From contig JAKNDB010000107.1 of the NCBI GenBank assembly GCA_024305405.1, forward strand, positions 1,550,001 through 1,614,000: DNA of 64,000 bases, read 5' to 3'. Made by a program: the position numbers and the translations under genes. Under the pieces are notes generated by a model, which was not told the origin of the DNA, searched no databases, and saw only the letters and a program-made list of their open reading frames with translations. Shown here one piece after another: positions 27,791 through 42,300 of the stretch; within the stretch, counting starts at the first letter, position 1, and each line of letters begins with the position of its first letter. The stretch comes from Dirofilaria immitis (Eukaryota > Nematoda > Chromadorea > Rhabditida > Onchocercidae).

Positions 27791-30498
27791 CAATTTTGAT
27801 CACTGTCTATTTGAGTGTGCAAATATTCTACAAAATGAGCAATAATTTCAGATGATCTATAAAATTTGTCCTATTAATTATAATTTTGTTATACGTGATA
27901 CGCGATAATTTTCTGATTATATGTATTTCATCGTTTTTGAAAAATAAAAAATTATACGTTATATTCAAAACAGTAATGCAGTAAAGAATGATATGATATT
28001 GGCATTGGTATAATTTGAAAATTAAAAGAACGATATCGCAAAATTGTAATCGTATCTTATCTTATCATAGCATTATTTTTTTATGATATCTAATACGACT
28101 TATTTATTGATGTCAAGGTCAAGTATTACATATTAAATTATATGAATTATCAATATCTATCAAAAATTTTGGGAATTAAGTTTTTATTTCTGTTCACATT
28201 TCAAAAAACTACCAACTTTAAATGCATTAATCTTTTTGATAAATAACTTAGATTTTTAGGTAATACATAATACCTATCTAAACTGATAATTCTCTTCAAA
28301 TGATTTGCAAAATGAAAGTTAAATTACGAGGAACATCCGATTATGCTAATCTCATTCAGCATATAGTCTAATGAGATTGATCGCAATTGCATAAATTTAC
28401 ATATAAATACGCGACAAATATCAAGAAAAATGTAAGTAATAAATTGATCAATATAAATATAATTTATCAAAATGAAACTATTAGAAAGCGGTCGATCCGA
28501 AAGCAATAGGAAAGCAAACAGAACAGTAACATCGTAAAATTATAGGATTGAATTGAACAAAAATTTTTTAGAAGTGAGGCACAATATTTGATGAATAATT
28601 TTTTTAATAATTTTGGCAATAGCTTGTCATGTTTCCTAAGAAGCAATATTGCTCTCTAGAAGAAAACCATAAATTTTTATTTCGTGTAGCAAAATGAAAA
28701 TTATCTTTTTTTAATCATTTAATTTTGCATAAATTGCAAAGCTTTCCAAATAAATCCAATTACTTTTCCACGAATACGACAATCATTTAAAGCAAATACC
28801 GATATGTTTTTGCAACAGTTGCTAAAAATTAACAAAAATAGTTTGGTGCGAACTGTCATTTTTAATTATCATAAAATAATTTTATGCAAAAATTTATGTT
28901 AAAAAAGTAGTAGACCAGATTACATTAAATAATATTATCTCATCATCTCGCATAATGCATATTTTGCTTTTTTTTCTCATTCCTATTTCCTATTTATTCA
29001 ATCATTATTTCTAATAAGCATTTCATGCAATCGATTCTAACTCAGTGGGAAGGAAATATATTTGCATACCTACTTTTGCAAAACTTTCCTCATTTACATA
29101 AATCGTTTTATTTATGCATAAAATTGGAGGAACTATTAGTCAGTGTCAATTATCCCAGCTATCGTATTATCCAGTGGTTGTTTCAGCTTCAAGAAAAATC
29201 TGAAATAAGTTATCTCATCTGTTTAAGTTATATAAATTGAGAAGATTTATTTGAATTAAAAACTTATTTATTCTGTAATATTCTCACTTTTTAAATAAAA
29301 TCAATTCGAATTTAAAACAATTTCATAAGTTTCAAGGAAAAACTGCGATGACTTTAAAATCTTTTTCAAAGATTTCTGTGCTTCAGAATAAGCAACTTTG
29401 AAAAATAATGCACCCAGCTAAGAATGAAGATCGTATTTTGCTTGAAAAGCAAAAATTATTGTCGCGGAAGAAGAAAAATACACCAGCTTTTCCCACAAAA
29501 CTAATCAAAGTGACTATTTCATTAATCTAGCAAGTATCATGTTCACAAGATCAAACCGATCAATCATTGTATGTCAAATATATTGTCGAGAAAGTTTTTT
29601 CTGTAAAGTAATATAGATGAATCATGATGAGAAAAATTTCGTTGTTTAACGGATTTATTTCTTCGTTTATATGAAATAAAATCAGATAATATCGCAAATG
29701 AAGTTGACCGGTTGATTGTAATAGTGATATGGCTAAGTGGGATTAAACTCTAACTGTCAAGTGAGCTAAGTAGAATACTCCAACTATCAAGTGAGTTGAC
29801 TGACTGCTGATGTTGCTTGACTGAGTAACCAATCATTCGTAACAATATGCCCATCAACAACGAGAAGCTTCTTTTTATATCCATGATCCTTGATCTTTGT
29901 AATGGGCTATGGCTTATAACACATTCATTTTATACAAAGGATTTATTTATCAAAACAAAGAATGAGAATTGATTAATATTTTAAATATACACAAAAGTTT
30001 TGATCGTTGCAACATTTTTCATATATAATTAGTACAGATTTCAACATTCTAAATAGTGCACAATAAGCTTTAATAACAGATCGAAAAAAAGGAAAACAAA
30101 CAGTCTTTTATATTGAGCTTTGGATAAATGATTCATTTGTCTGGAAATATTACAAATTTCTGCTATGCAAAATTCTTTGATTAATTTCGTAATATTTATA
30201 TCATAAATTATTTCATAATCTTTTGGATTTTTCGATAATCGAATATTCTTGAGCCTTTTAGAAATAATATCCGATGATTACATTTCGATTTTTTATTTTA
30301 CTTATTGAATTAGTTTAGGGCAATTTGTTATTGATTTTGGTTTACATTAATTTTTCTTTTTTGCAGATACATATCCTATACTAACATTTCTCAACTATAA
30401 ATATTTCTACATATTTTCAATCAGAGAATTATCTTAGACTTTAGAAGAATTATAAAACTAAACACATCCTTAATAAGCTATAAAATTAAATTGTTTAG
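27791..30498. other. Intergenic stretch, should contain the unseen 5' exon of gene D
   Basis: No convincing open frame. It includes an LTR-like interspersed repeat at 29717-30014. The first recognisable exon of gene D (30499) has no in-frame ATG, so a start exon or trans-splice site should lie here, but I could not identify it. Confidence 0.5.
29717..30014 (+). mobile_element. LTR-like interspersed repeat, copy 1
   Basis: The stretch starts TGTAATAG and ends TTGATCGTTGCAACA. Its second half is clearly related to 49893-50201: shared blocks include an AACNACGAGA-G-TTCTTTTT segment, TCTTGATCTTT-type text, a GAT/TATGGCTTAT block and the GATCG-T-CAACA end. Both are about 300 nt with TG...CA termini, as expected of solo LTRs. 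No internal coding region is attached. Confidence 0.45.
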
Positions 30499-33400
30499 GA
30501 GAGAATCAATCGGAACGATATGAAAATATTGGCAAAAATACGGATGAAGAAACAGAAATTGAATCATTTGTTGGAATACACGACTATGATGTAATTTCAT
30601 TTTAAATTATTGATATCAAATTATTTGTTTGATTTGTTGAAAGTCTAAATAGTACTACGAATCGTATAGATTTTTCATATCAAGTAATCATTTCTGACTC
30701 AAATAAGTGTTTCGAAATATTATTGAAATTTCTTTGTCCTTTTTTAAAAAAATAATGAAATAATATGATTGCTAGGTGGAACGAATACGACAACAATTTA
30801 CCCATAGAGTATTTTGTTTCACTAATCATATTGATCACATTTTTATCACCTTGTCTCTTGTTGCTAATCTGAGCAACATTTTACGATTTCCGATTATTTG
30901 TTCGGAAAATGGCGGAAGTAATCTTATTTTCTTCTTATTTAATACAAATTTGTAACGAACGAAATGTTTCTGATTAAAAAATTTTTGCATTTTTATTATA
31001 TTAAAATAAATGATAAAAATATTTATGCATATACTTAAATATTTACATATATTATCCGAAATATTAAAGTATGTATATTTTAGTTCTATTTCTTATTCCA
31101 TACGCACTATGCCTTATTTTTATCGCTATTCCAATTATTTATTTGGAGAGTGCCATAGGTCAATATAGTTCACTTCCATCAATACGACTTTTCCATCACC
31201 TTTGTCCTGCATTCGGAGGTATTTAAAATATTATTTGCTGGAATAATATATCACATTTTGATTAGTGCAGAAAGTTCAAAGTTCACAAAATTGATAAAAT
31301 GATTTGATGATGAAAGCTAAGAAAACACAGCATTCTAATTCTGCAGTATTTCGCAATCTTTTCAAGCTTTATTTAGATATTTCATATATAGAAAGAATAT
31401 TTTGCTTTATCATCTAAATTTAAGAAAAACGAAAATGAAAATCATTGGATTTATTAGCAGGATTCATTCAAGGTGCTGACATAAAATCATACAATTTTTA
31501 ATATAACCATAAGGCATTCTTGACAATCATACAGTAAAATTGCAATATTTTTGAGAAGTGAAGTCTGTTTAACCAGTTATTTAGACTTTAGCTCAGAAAA
31601 TATTGTGTGTCTGCTATTACAGCAAATTATAAATTGAAAAGTGAAAGCCTGTTTAATGAAATATTTGTGCTGTACTAGATATTGCTTGAATAATATTTTG
31701 TATATGCCCTTTTGCTATTGTTTGTATTTCAGGAATCGGTGTTGCAATGCTATTTGTGGCTATTTTCAAAAATATTCTTTTATCGTATTCCGCGATGGGT
31801 ATATTTTATACATTTAAAAGTGTCACCGTTTTATTCAGTTCTTTATCACGAACTACTTGGCTAGAATGTGTTTATGAAAGCCATTGTAAATTTTTTCTTC
31901 TTTTTTTTGCCAATTTTTTTCAAGCTTTTTTTCTTAAAATGAAGTAGGATTTACTGACGACTTTTATTTGAATATATTATATTGTTTATTTACTTCTATA
32001 ATTGTCATTTAAAATTATGCTATGCATAAATTAACCAATAAAATTTTGAAGTCAAATTTTTAGTTAAAGTTATTAGTGAAACTGTTAAAAATAATCATTT
32101 TACATTCTGTTTTTATTTTGCATTCGAATATTATTAATTCTATTTTTTGTTAATAGATTTTATTTGAAAATGATAAATTCATCCAAAAACTATTCATCAA
32201 CATTAGTATTATTCGATTTTTATACAAAAATTTTTCAGCATCTTGCTATGATCCATATTTGAAATGTAATGAAGCAATTGGTAGTTATCAGTATTACTCA
32301 AAATGCTACAATTTGCAATTACTTAGTAATAAAACAAATCTGTATTACACATGGGAACAAATTGTAATTGCTATGACATCAACTTCGGAAGCGCTTCGTG
32401 AATTTCCACCAAATATCTATTGGTAATATGAATAGATTCAATCAACATTTATATGACAATAATTAACTATTTAAATATAAGACGATGTAAAATATCATGA
32501 AATCAGTTGATATACTTCATCTTTCATTTTTGATTGTCTTTTATGGCTCGAGAAAGATTGCATTTTTCCAATTAAAAATTTACTATTTTTATTTAGGAAA
32601 GAGAAGATTAATAAACCTAGAAAAATAAGTGAATTTTTGGTCGCATCAGCAACTATCGAACAAGCAATCATTGCTATAATTGCAATTCTTGGGATACGTC
32701 TTTATGCTAGGGTTCCTTCGATTTTCCTTCGTAAAATTAGATGACTTTGATGAAAAATAAACTTTAATTAGATTTATATCTCTTTTTTAGTTTTGCTATA
32801 ATAAATTAAGTGTTTAATTATCAGAAAATTGCAAAAGGAGAAAAACTATGTTATCATCATCTAAATCATTTGTTTCTTAATGTTGAAATAGGCATAAAGT
32901 TGATCTAAGCAAATCGATTCATCAGCCAATTTAGCGCTTGATTTCATATGAATTTTGCAACTTTTGATCTTGTTTCAGATAGTTCGATTTATTGTGATAT
33001 TACCGCCGGTTTGCATGGTAATTTGTATTATTTATGCAACTGCAAAGTTGGTTTTCAAAATACATTTGCTTTAATAGCAGAAGGTTTTTCACCAGATATG
33101 CATAAATTCCTGCATTTAAAAACTTGGATTACTGCTGCACTTCAGGTTCCTCATTTATTTTTATAAGATTTGAAAATTATAAAATGAAATTGGATTCATT
33201 TCATTGGAAACGAGTAATAATGTCAATAATAAATATTAATGAACCAAAAAATTTTCATCCATCAAAATTTGAAATAAACACTTTCTTTTTGTACAAAATT
33301 TTATAAAATATTTCTAGAAGATTTTATTTTTTGAAAAAACAAGAAAGAATTAATTGAATTAAAGTTTTCTTTAACTAAATTTTCAATTTCTTTCCTTTTT

Positions 33401-36400
33401 GTGCCAAAAAAGAATAAAAAGAAAAAATGTCTTTTAAACCATCCGAGCGAGAAATATTTTTGTAATAAAAATAGGAAATTGATATCTTATCATTGAAATC
33501 AGTAGAAACTATTGATTTAACAAATATTGTGAATTTTCGGAAATATATCGCCTTTTCCATTCATGATAATTTCAACAACTGAATAAAAATAATCAGTTTG
33601 AATTTTAACAAGATGATATTTGAATGTTAATAAAAGAGCAGTGATTATTATTCATTATTATATTTATTTTACATCATAATAATGTAAACTACCGTAACTA
33701 TAATGCAAAAATAAAAATCAAAATAATATTTTTTCGTATTTTAAGGCTATGATAGCAACAAATTTATTGGATGGTACATATATAACATTAGCGTCAATGA
33801 AAAATTTTCGAAATAATTTTATGCGGTACAATTTTTCTCTTTCAATTATTATCACTGATATAATTTCTTCTGTAACAATTATAATCTTTAAATTATCGGT
33901 TATTATGCTTGCTAGCTATCATAGTAGTATTACAATAATCATTTTATCATTTATTTTAATTAGTTTGATTTAAGAAAAAAAGAAAAACTTATATACTTCA
34001 AATTGTAGTGATACATTTTTGATAATTATTTACGGAATGATAATTATTTTATTTGGTTGCATTTTTGTATTTTCTGTAAGTGGTGCAGCTGTTAAATTAA
34101 TGTTTCCTATGAGCATTGGAAAAGGCTGTAAGTATGCTTATTTAGATCAAATTTTTTCATATTATTTAAATATTCTCTTCTTTTTTCTACCAAAAATATA
34201 ATTATTAAAATATAACTTATATAATATCAATGAAACTTAAACAGATCAAAGTAGTAGGATGAATTTTTAATAATATAATTCGATGATATAAAATAAGTTA
34301 TGATAAAATTTCTCCATTGGAATAAAAAAATTATTTGATAACATTTCACTCTTTTTCTTGCCTTATTTCAAATAGTTCAATTTATCAATAACTTTGATTA
34401 TCAATTATAAATTAAATAGCCCTATAATTTCAAATAGTGACAATTACGTTTCAAAATTTTGTTTTTCATGATACTTCTTAATTACTTGATATTCATATTA
34501 TTATGTTAGAATGTATAATTTACATATAATTAATATAATACGATAGTTTTCTTAATAAATCGATTTGAAAATCCAAATTAATCTATTATAAATTCTTTCA
34601 TCAATTTAGTAGCAATGGTTTGGAAACATGGAGAAAATGTATTCTTCACTGTGTTAGCATTATTTTTGCTAAAACATCTTTTGGTACAATTATACTCATT
34701 TTTATCTATTTTTCACTATTTCTATGCACAATTAGTATACAAGTAAAGTATTTAATAAATAATTTCAAAATCCAATATCAAATGAAAATATATTAGAATA
34801 TATATTTCTATACAAATTGTAATATTGTCAAATATTTTGCTTGAAATATTTGACAATATTTTCAAAAATATAATACAACTTATATAACAGTTTATTTAAG
34901 TGAATAATTGAAGTTTGTATCACATTATATATACATATATACCTGGATACTTATCCAATTGTAACTTACGAAATGTATAAAAATTCATAAAAATGATTGA
35001 AAAGTTCTCAGAGATTATGATTGTGATTACAAAAAAATCATAAATAATCAATCAAATAAATTGAAACGATTCAATCAATTAAGGAATTACAAATATTGCA
35101 ATTAATTAATTAATTAATTAATTAAATTATGCAATCAATAAAGTAATCACAATTGTTTAATCAATCAGAAAAATTTATGTTATGAATGATGAAATTGAAC
35201 TATTTAATCAATCAAGGAATTATAATTGTGTAATCAATCAGAAAGTCAGAAGACGTTGTAATTGTGATTATAAAAAAAAAAATCATAGGGTTTTTGTAGA
35301 TATTAACACTTGAGATGATCATTATGACTGTATATCGAACTTCAACACGAATTAAATTTATCGAACCAAAAACATCCAGAAATATTATCATTTGCATATA
35401 TTTTTACTTATTAATTTATGCATCTACACATTTGGTCAATCATATATGATCGTAAGCTTAAAACTTTTTTTCTATTTCGTCATTTTTATTACTGCTAATT
35501 AAGTTCTCATTTTTAATATCGAAATTTCAATTTTAATTAATATTGCATTTTTTTGTGATTTAATTTAGCAATTAAAATTCTAATTCAATTTTTTCCTTCA
35601 TATAGATAATTTTGTAAAACGAAATTTATTCATATTTCTGTTTTTCATAACTTCATGTATTCTGCTATTAAATTGTGCAGCTCTTCTTTGTCAGATGCAA
35701 AATTATTTAAATTTAATTAACTTTCTATTATGTAAATGACATTTCATAAAAATTAAGGTTTTTATATCTTTGGAATATTTCTCTTTTTGTTCAGCTCGCT
35801 TATTCGTCAAAAATGATACTTATGTTTATTCGTCCACTTTAGAATGACTTAAAATAGTATGAAATTTTTTATTCAATCTATGTTGAAAACAAAAGCGAAA
35901 AGGAAGTAAGCAAATAAAATAAAAGTTGACAAATTTTATTTATCAAAATTAATCTATCTATCCAAATTAACATATTGGCCTTAAAAAAAATTTAACAATG
36001 TTCTTTTTTTTCAGGCTTTTAGCGACATAACAGTTCGTTATTTTTATTTTGCACTTCTTCTACCAATTCTTGCACTTCTTGAATTATTAATAAGTATTCA
36101 TATTTATTCCCTAAAACGATTAATGGTCAATTTGCATACAATGCTTGGAGGACCACCAAATATTTTTGGAAGTAAAAAATTTTTTTATTCCTAGCAAAAT
36201 TATGAAAATATTATTCTTTATTTCATAATAGAATTATAAAATTATAATTATATAAAAATGCATTTATCTGATTATAAATCATTTCGTTTTGGATAAAAAC
36301 AAAAAAAAATCATTTGTTTTATAAGATATTTGGGATATCCAGTAAGTTGGTATTGGACCGCTTGTTGGTATATTATTACACCAATACTTTGTATGGTAAA

Positions 36401-37351
36401 ATTTTAATTATTAAATATTAATAATTGCTAATATTAAATAAATTTATTTATTAGTTCGTTTTGTATTATTTATTTACTTATTTACATTATTTTCGATTGT
36501 AACTAATTAATATTCCTTCAGATCTCATTACCATTTGCTTTATTTATTATTATTAAAGGTGAAGTATACAGGTTGGTATTAAATTAAATATCTAATGATT
36601 TGGTTGAATATAGCAAAAAAAAAAAAATAAGAAATTTCATATAGAAAAATGAAACTAATCGCTAAATTTTTGAGCATATATCGTTAGCATTAAATCTAAT
36701 TAATACAATTATAATGTACGAAGTAAATTTATTATTTTGTTATGATAAGTTAAGAAAATTGTAGGAAAATGAAAAATGAATTTAACTTTTCCAAAAAATG
36801 TATAAACTTTATTGATTTTCATAATATTTATATTTATTGCTTTATGACTGATAGTTCTTTTTTTTTTTTTCAATCGCTAGAAATATATGACATGTGACAG
36901 TCAGAAGAATATATGATTCTGAATCTTTCCAATACTTAAAATTTTCTTTGAAATAAATCATAGAAATATTTTATTCGTTTTCTTTTTCTTGTTTATAATT
37001 CTTTTAAATCATGAAAAAGCATATTTTATTAATTTATTGTTTGTTATGTTTTATTAATTTAAAAGAAAAAAATTTTTTTTTGAGAGATTTTTCAGATCTC
37101 AATTTTCAAATAACTTCCTAACATATTTTTTATTTTTTTGTATTTTTAGTGATACTGTTGCTTTAATATTTTTAACGATGCTTCCATTAAGTATTATCAT
37201 TATCAGTATGATAATTCACATTGCAAGAATTTATAAGACTGGAAGAACTATCAAATCCTTATTTGTTGCTGATTTATGCTGGACACCAGAATTAGGCATT
37301 TATCGTCAACAGGCATTATACGAAGAACGGGCTACACGTGCTATCATTTAA
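30499..37351 (+). CDS. Gene D: divergent SLC6 (sodium:neurotransmitter symporter) family gene; 5' end missing, frame conflicts
   Basis: Exons: 30499-30590, 30776-30917, 31084-31218, 31733-31885, 32239-32422, 32597-32711, 32979-33145, 33746-~33930, 34009-34127, 34610-~34742, 35606-35731, 36015-36171, 36326-36395, 36522-36571, 37150-37351. TM1 reads LSNILRFPIICSENGG against the family GNVWRFPYLCYKNGG. TM2-3 follow (LIPYALCLIFIAIPIIYLES, GIGVAMLFVAIFKNILLSYS). EL2 is short with Cys residues. TM6 is ALQAMIATNLLDGTYITLAS, and TM11 has PVSWYWTACWYIITP. The order of helices matches SLC6 transporters of amino acids or neurotransmitters. Divergence is strong: the TM6 SLG loop is ATN, and the TM8 sodium-site LDS is LLV. 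Exons 1-7 join cleanly, but exon 7 needs a shift near 33057. The junctions around TM7, TM8-9, TM9-10 and TM10-11 do not agree in phase. It may be an error-bearing gene, a pseudogene or a non-transporting relative. Confidence 0.75.
35030..35290. repeat. Low-complexity AATCAATCA / TTAA-tetranucleotide repeat in an intron of gene D
   Basis: (AATT)n at 35101-35125 is flanked by three or four diverged copies of a CAATCAAGGAATTATAATTG-type unit. It lies between the TM8 and TM9 exons. No coding content. Confidence 0.55.
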
Positions 37352-38575
37352 TCATTTACCATGTTGCTTATATTTTTCATTGTTATTAAAGTAATCATTA
37401 TAAATAATTAAATTAATTCAATTTAGAATTAATAATATAAGATAATAACTATAATGATATTGCTGTAATAATAATTGTATAAATAATTATTTCAAATTAA
37501 TAATATGTTATAATATATATTGAATAAGCAAAAATGACAAAAATCGAAGTGATAAAAGAGCAGTCAATGAAAATTCTCTTAATGTATTTTATAAAAATTT
37601 ATTATTTATTATTAAATAATCAGAAATGAAGAAATGCTCCATTGCATCATCATTCTATTTTTTATTTTTAAATTTCCATCAATTATTTTACCTAATGCTT
37701 GAGCAATGCAATTAACAGTAAAATGGAAAGTGAAATTTTTTTTTTTTTATTAATGAACCAATAAATCGAAAGGAGAAAGGCAAATTAACGTTTTGGAATT
37801 TTATTGAATTTTCGAAAAATTTTAATTAAAAATAGCGAAATTATTATGACGTATTAAACGGAAAGAAAAGGTTTACGATTTGTTGCTATTCTGATTAAAG
37901 AAAATATTCATCAAATTTTATGATACTGAAAAGCAAACATCTATAATAGATAATTTGTTTTTACAGCCTCATTCTTATATAAGATAGGTCTTTAAATTTT
38001 ACTAATTCATTCTATCAAAATTAATTAAAATTTCGCGTAAAAATAGCGACAAATAAAACTGAGTGAAAAATTCATCAAAAAGTATTTGAAAAACGTTTTT
38101 TAATACAGTAATTTAAATTTTTATCTTGCATTAAGATTCATCTAGAAAAAGATATGTACTAGAATTTATTACTTATTACCACGATCGATTGAAAAAATCG
38201 CTAGTAGATGATATGAAAATGTATGAAAATTTTCCATCAATCAGATAAGAAGATAAGAAAATTACCGTGATAGATGTGCTGGATATTGAAAGGAAAAATA
38301 TTAGATTTATTTCTTAACAAATACATTTTAACTTTCGTAAAATAATGTCAACAAACAGCATTTGAAACTGTTTCGAGACAAATATTTCGAAGAATAAGAA
38401 TTCGCTATCACTTCTGATACCAGTGAATGATAAGAATCAATCATTCTTGACAAAATGACATGGAAAAGTTGATCACTTTCAAAATGGAAAACTGTTTTTC
38501 TTCCTTTTTATGTGTTTGATCACAAGAATCGGTAAAATTGTATTTATTACACTTCTAGTAAAATTTAGGATCGAG
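37352..38575. other. Spacer between convergent genes D and E, nothing recognised
   Basis: AT-rich, no open frame of note. Genes D (+) and E (-) converge here, so both 3' ends and their poly(A) sites should be inside. Confidence 0.5.
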
Positions 38576-39321
38576 CTATTTACCTCCGAAAAATGCACCG
38601 AAACCAAGATCTCTGTTACCTCCGAATGCACCGAAACCACCTCCACCCCCAAATATACCGAAACGATTGCCGCGTCTAGTACCTCCGAATATACCAAAAC
38701 CTCTACCTCCAAATGGTCCAAATGGTCGTGGATTGAAGCCGTATGGTCCGAGTGGTCCGAAACGACTTCCGAATCTGAATGGACCAAAACGAGTTCCAAC
38801 TACTCCAAATGATCCATATTGTCCAAAAGGGCCAAACCGATACCCGAAAGGGTCATAAAAGCCATAGGGATATGGATACCATGTTCGTTTCACTCGAGTT
38901 CGATAACTGAAATATAATTTTAAAATATGGTTCTATGCAATTATTCGAAGTTTTATCTAAAAATTTTTTTATTCAAAAATCATTTATCAAATTTTCGGAC
39001 TTTTTCAAGGTATGCAACATTATTTATATTTAATATATATGAAATATTCATGTCTATGAAATAAGCATATTTCAATGCTATCAGTAAAAGGACGAATAGC
39101 TCATTCAATCCTTTTATTTTTTTATTTTATAGTGATGATAAAATTGCTCAAATTGTGATTTCTACCTGAAAATTACTAATTTATACTGTAATTTTAAAAT
39201 GAAATGAAACAAGGTAAGAATCATACGTTGCAGTTTCAGAACATTCGGCGCACTTTTCTTGGATTGTTAAATTAATAATCGTAATAAAGAGAGCAAAGAG
39301 GAATAACTTAGAATATTTCAT
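38576..39321 (-). CDS. Gene E: small secreted Gly/Phe/Arg/Pro-rich protein
   Basis: Two minus-strand exons, 39321-39227 and 38906-38576, join in phase (GCA AC / T) to give 141 residues. Exon 1 encodes a signal peptide (MKYSKLFLFALFITIIN) followed by a short segment with two cysteines (CAEC). Exon 2 is low complexity: an RTRVKRTWYPYPYG start and then repeats of RFGPFG, GIFGG and GAFGG. An RVKR just before the repeat could be a processing site. Gly-Phe-rich secreted proteins of nematodes are often cuticle, eggshell or antimicrobial-like (GFG-type) proteins; I cannot say which applies. The opposite strand also has an open frame over exon 2, but it lacks a signal peptide and splice sites and is a shadow of this one. 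Exon 1 has decayed copies at 46.6, 55.3 and 62.1 kb. Confidence 0.72.
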
Positions 39322-42300
39322 AATAGCGACTGTCTCAATGATATTTTTGTTTGAAAGTGAAAGTCATTCAAAAACTCTAAGTGATAGGTAAACAACGATT
39401 AATAGAGGAATATTTTTTACTTTTATATCAATCATTTCGATAAAACAAACCGGTCTTATGACGAGACTGTTTCGGTTGGCGAATAATTTCAGTTTTGTAT
39501 GATAAAATGTATGATAAAATGTTTAAGCTCATTGACTAATTTCATAAATATCATTTCTCAACTTTTTTTTTCATGACAACAGTAACATTGTCCATCTTTT
39601 AATTTTAAGTCACTCTTTTTCTCCCATTTCATTGATTACTTTGGATGAATCAGATATATTATTTATAGAAACATTTAAATGAAACATTCATTATCGTCAT
39701 ATTATATCATCTTAGATTAAAGATCTAAATAACAGTATATTTTATTTTTAAATATAAAAAATATAGTAAGAAATTCTATTTTAGAAAATATGGCTGGATG
39801 ATGGCTTTTCACTTTGAATCGCAATATTTCGCAACGAATTATTTAAAGCTATTTATCAAATCGTCACATCACTTGTTTTTTACTCAACATTCATATCATA
39901 TAGCATGGTCAGCAATATATATAGAAGCAAAATAATTCACATAAATTTATTGATACCGTATATGCGATCCATGAATTTCATCCATATCACATATCCAAAA
40001 AAAAAAAATACTTGGAATGAATTGAAATGATAAAGAATATTTTAAACTTCAACTGGCTTATAATCCATCATTTTATAATTAAAATATATATAATATTATT
40101 TCACGTACGATGAAATGCAAATAAATTTGAAAAATACGATATAATAGTTAATATATGATCTCACACTAATTTTTGAAAATTTTTTTTTGAAAAAAAACTC
40201 TTCAAACGTTTATTATGCAATCAATTTTATAAATAACAAATTGATGAATACGATCTAAAAAATAATTGCAATTCATAAATTATAAATATTTTATTTCAAT
40301 ACTATTTTGTAGCCATAATTTTTCTTCATTCAAACTTTTATCACAAACAAGTCGAGCATTTTTGATTAATTATTTTCTTCGTCAATTTTGAAGTAAAATT
40401 AAACGAAAAAGTCGAGAATTTTCAATAGCGTAATGATATCGTTATTATCGCTATTCTACGATAACTCCATGTTAGATGTTTACATTTCTTGAAAGAAACA
40501 TGCCGTATTGGACGATGAATTCTTTTAATTTTTTATTAATCGTATAAAATAATTGTATTCATTCATTCTCTATCCGTAAATGACGTCTATTGATCAACTT
40601 ATTTTGAATTAGGCAAATCTTATCAATATTTCATTTTCTTTGTATCTTATTAAGATAAGATGAATATTTTTAAGAAAGGATCAAGAGGTTTGAAAGTATC
40701 AGTTAGGTCAAATGGCCAAATTTTAAAATGATTTCGAGAAATGAGGAAAGAATATTTAAAATGAATTTATTTATCTTTGTTTTTGTTCCATTATTCACAT
40801 ATGTATTACATATAGCTCTGCTAATAATAATACTGATAAATGATTATATTGATTGATAAAAAGATGATCGGGTTTTTGATTCACATTATAATTTTTTTCA
40901 GTCGTGAAAAATTATTAGCGAAATATTTACATCAGAATTATCGAATAATATTCATAAATAGAATAACGCGAAAAGTATTTCTAAAAAACACAATTTAACT
41001 TCAACTCTTTATAATCGAAATGAAATATCGGAGATGTAATAATAGAATAAGAAAAGAACTATTTTAAATATTTTCCCAGGTAATTTGTAAAGTTTCTTGA
41101 ATTACAAATAACCCGTCACGGCTTTTTTTAAATATAAATTAAAATATGCTTACTTCTCAATTTAATTCATTACAATCAAAGTGTATCTGTTAAATCAACA
41201 TACCTGAGAAACCTTGAAATGATTGCAAAACATATGAACAAAAAATATACAGTAGTCAAAGTAAAATGGTACATAATTATTCGTAAGTTTGTAGAATATT
41301 ATTTGATAAGATTTTATGTCAATTTTGGGAAGTTTTTTAAAATAATATCGAAATTTCCAATTTAAGAAAAATTGCTACTAATGAATTTAACCACTAATTC
41401 AACTTGACAATTCGATTTGTTGCATGTTCATTTCAAACTTATGCTAATCGAGCTCAAGTTGAAGTCTTTATTTTTTTTTTTTTTATTATATATCATTCAT
41501 TATAGTGTTCGAAACATTTTATGGCCTGTTTCATCCGCCAAAAAATCAGTTGTTTAGAATAAAATGCTTATCGAAATGGGACTTATAATATTTTAATTTG
41601 AAATGCTAAAATTTGCAATATTTATTATTAAATTATTTTGGATAATTTTATGCGATTTGCCTTGATGTTGTGATTTTTCGGTTATATTTTACGAAAAATA
41701 TGATTTTGAATTATATGATAATGCTAAATTAAATAGACAAAAAAATTCGATTTGAAAATTTACTATCATTTTAAAACAAAGTTATAAGAGAAATAAATTA
41801 TTGATTTGCAGATATTTAAAAATGTGCAAAATATCACAATAATCATTAATTGTATTAAAGGCATTTCATCTATCACTCAAATTATAAGAAAGAATTATCA
41901 TTCAGTAGAGATCTTTTTAAATAATATGCCAATATTGATTGATTGCTATAGATAAATCAATTAACGAGATATTATCATATAGTCTTTTATTTAAATGAAA
42001 TTCGATAAAAATACCTTTTAACGGATTCATGCTTTATTTCATAACTATCCTCAATTTCAAGCTTTGATATACACAGTAATATAATCATAATAATAATATC
42101 GCACTCCATAGTATGAAAATAACACCATGCAATATTTGATTGTAATATATGATGATCTATGTATGCAATCGTTTCTACTTCCTAATCACTGCATCTTAAA
42201 TCAGTGTTTTCGTCGTCATGTCTAAAATCGTTTATTTGAAATTTTCTATATTACTATATTATCATTCAATCTTTTAACAATCATATTATTCGTAAAATAA

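Noticed and set aside
35090..35130. (AATT)n run as a replication or matrix-attachment element
   Set aside because: It is simple sequence in an intron within very AT-rich DNA; nothing else supports a special role.
38479..38812. Open frames on both strands overlapping gene E exon 2, including a Thr/Ser/Glu-rich and a His/Val-rich frame
   Set aside because: They are shadows of the Gly/Phe codon repeat. Only the minus-strand RFGPFG frame joins in phase to a signal-peptide exon.
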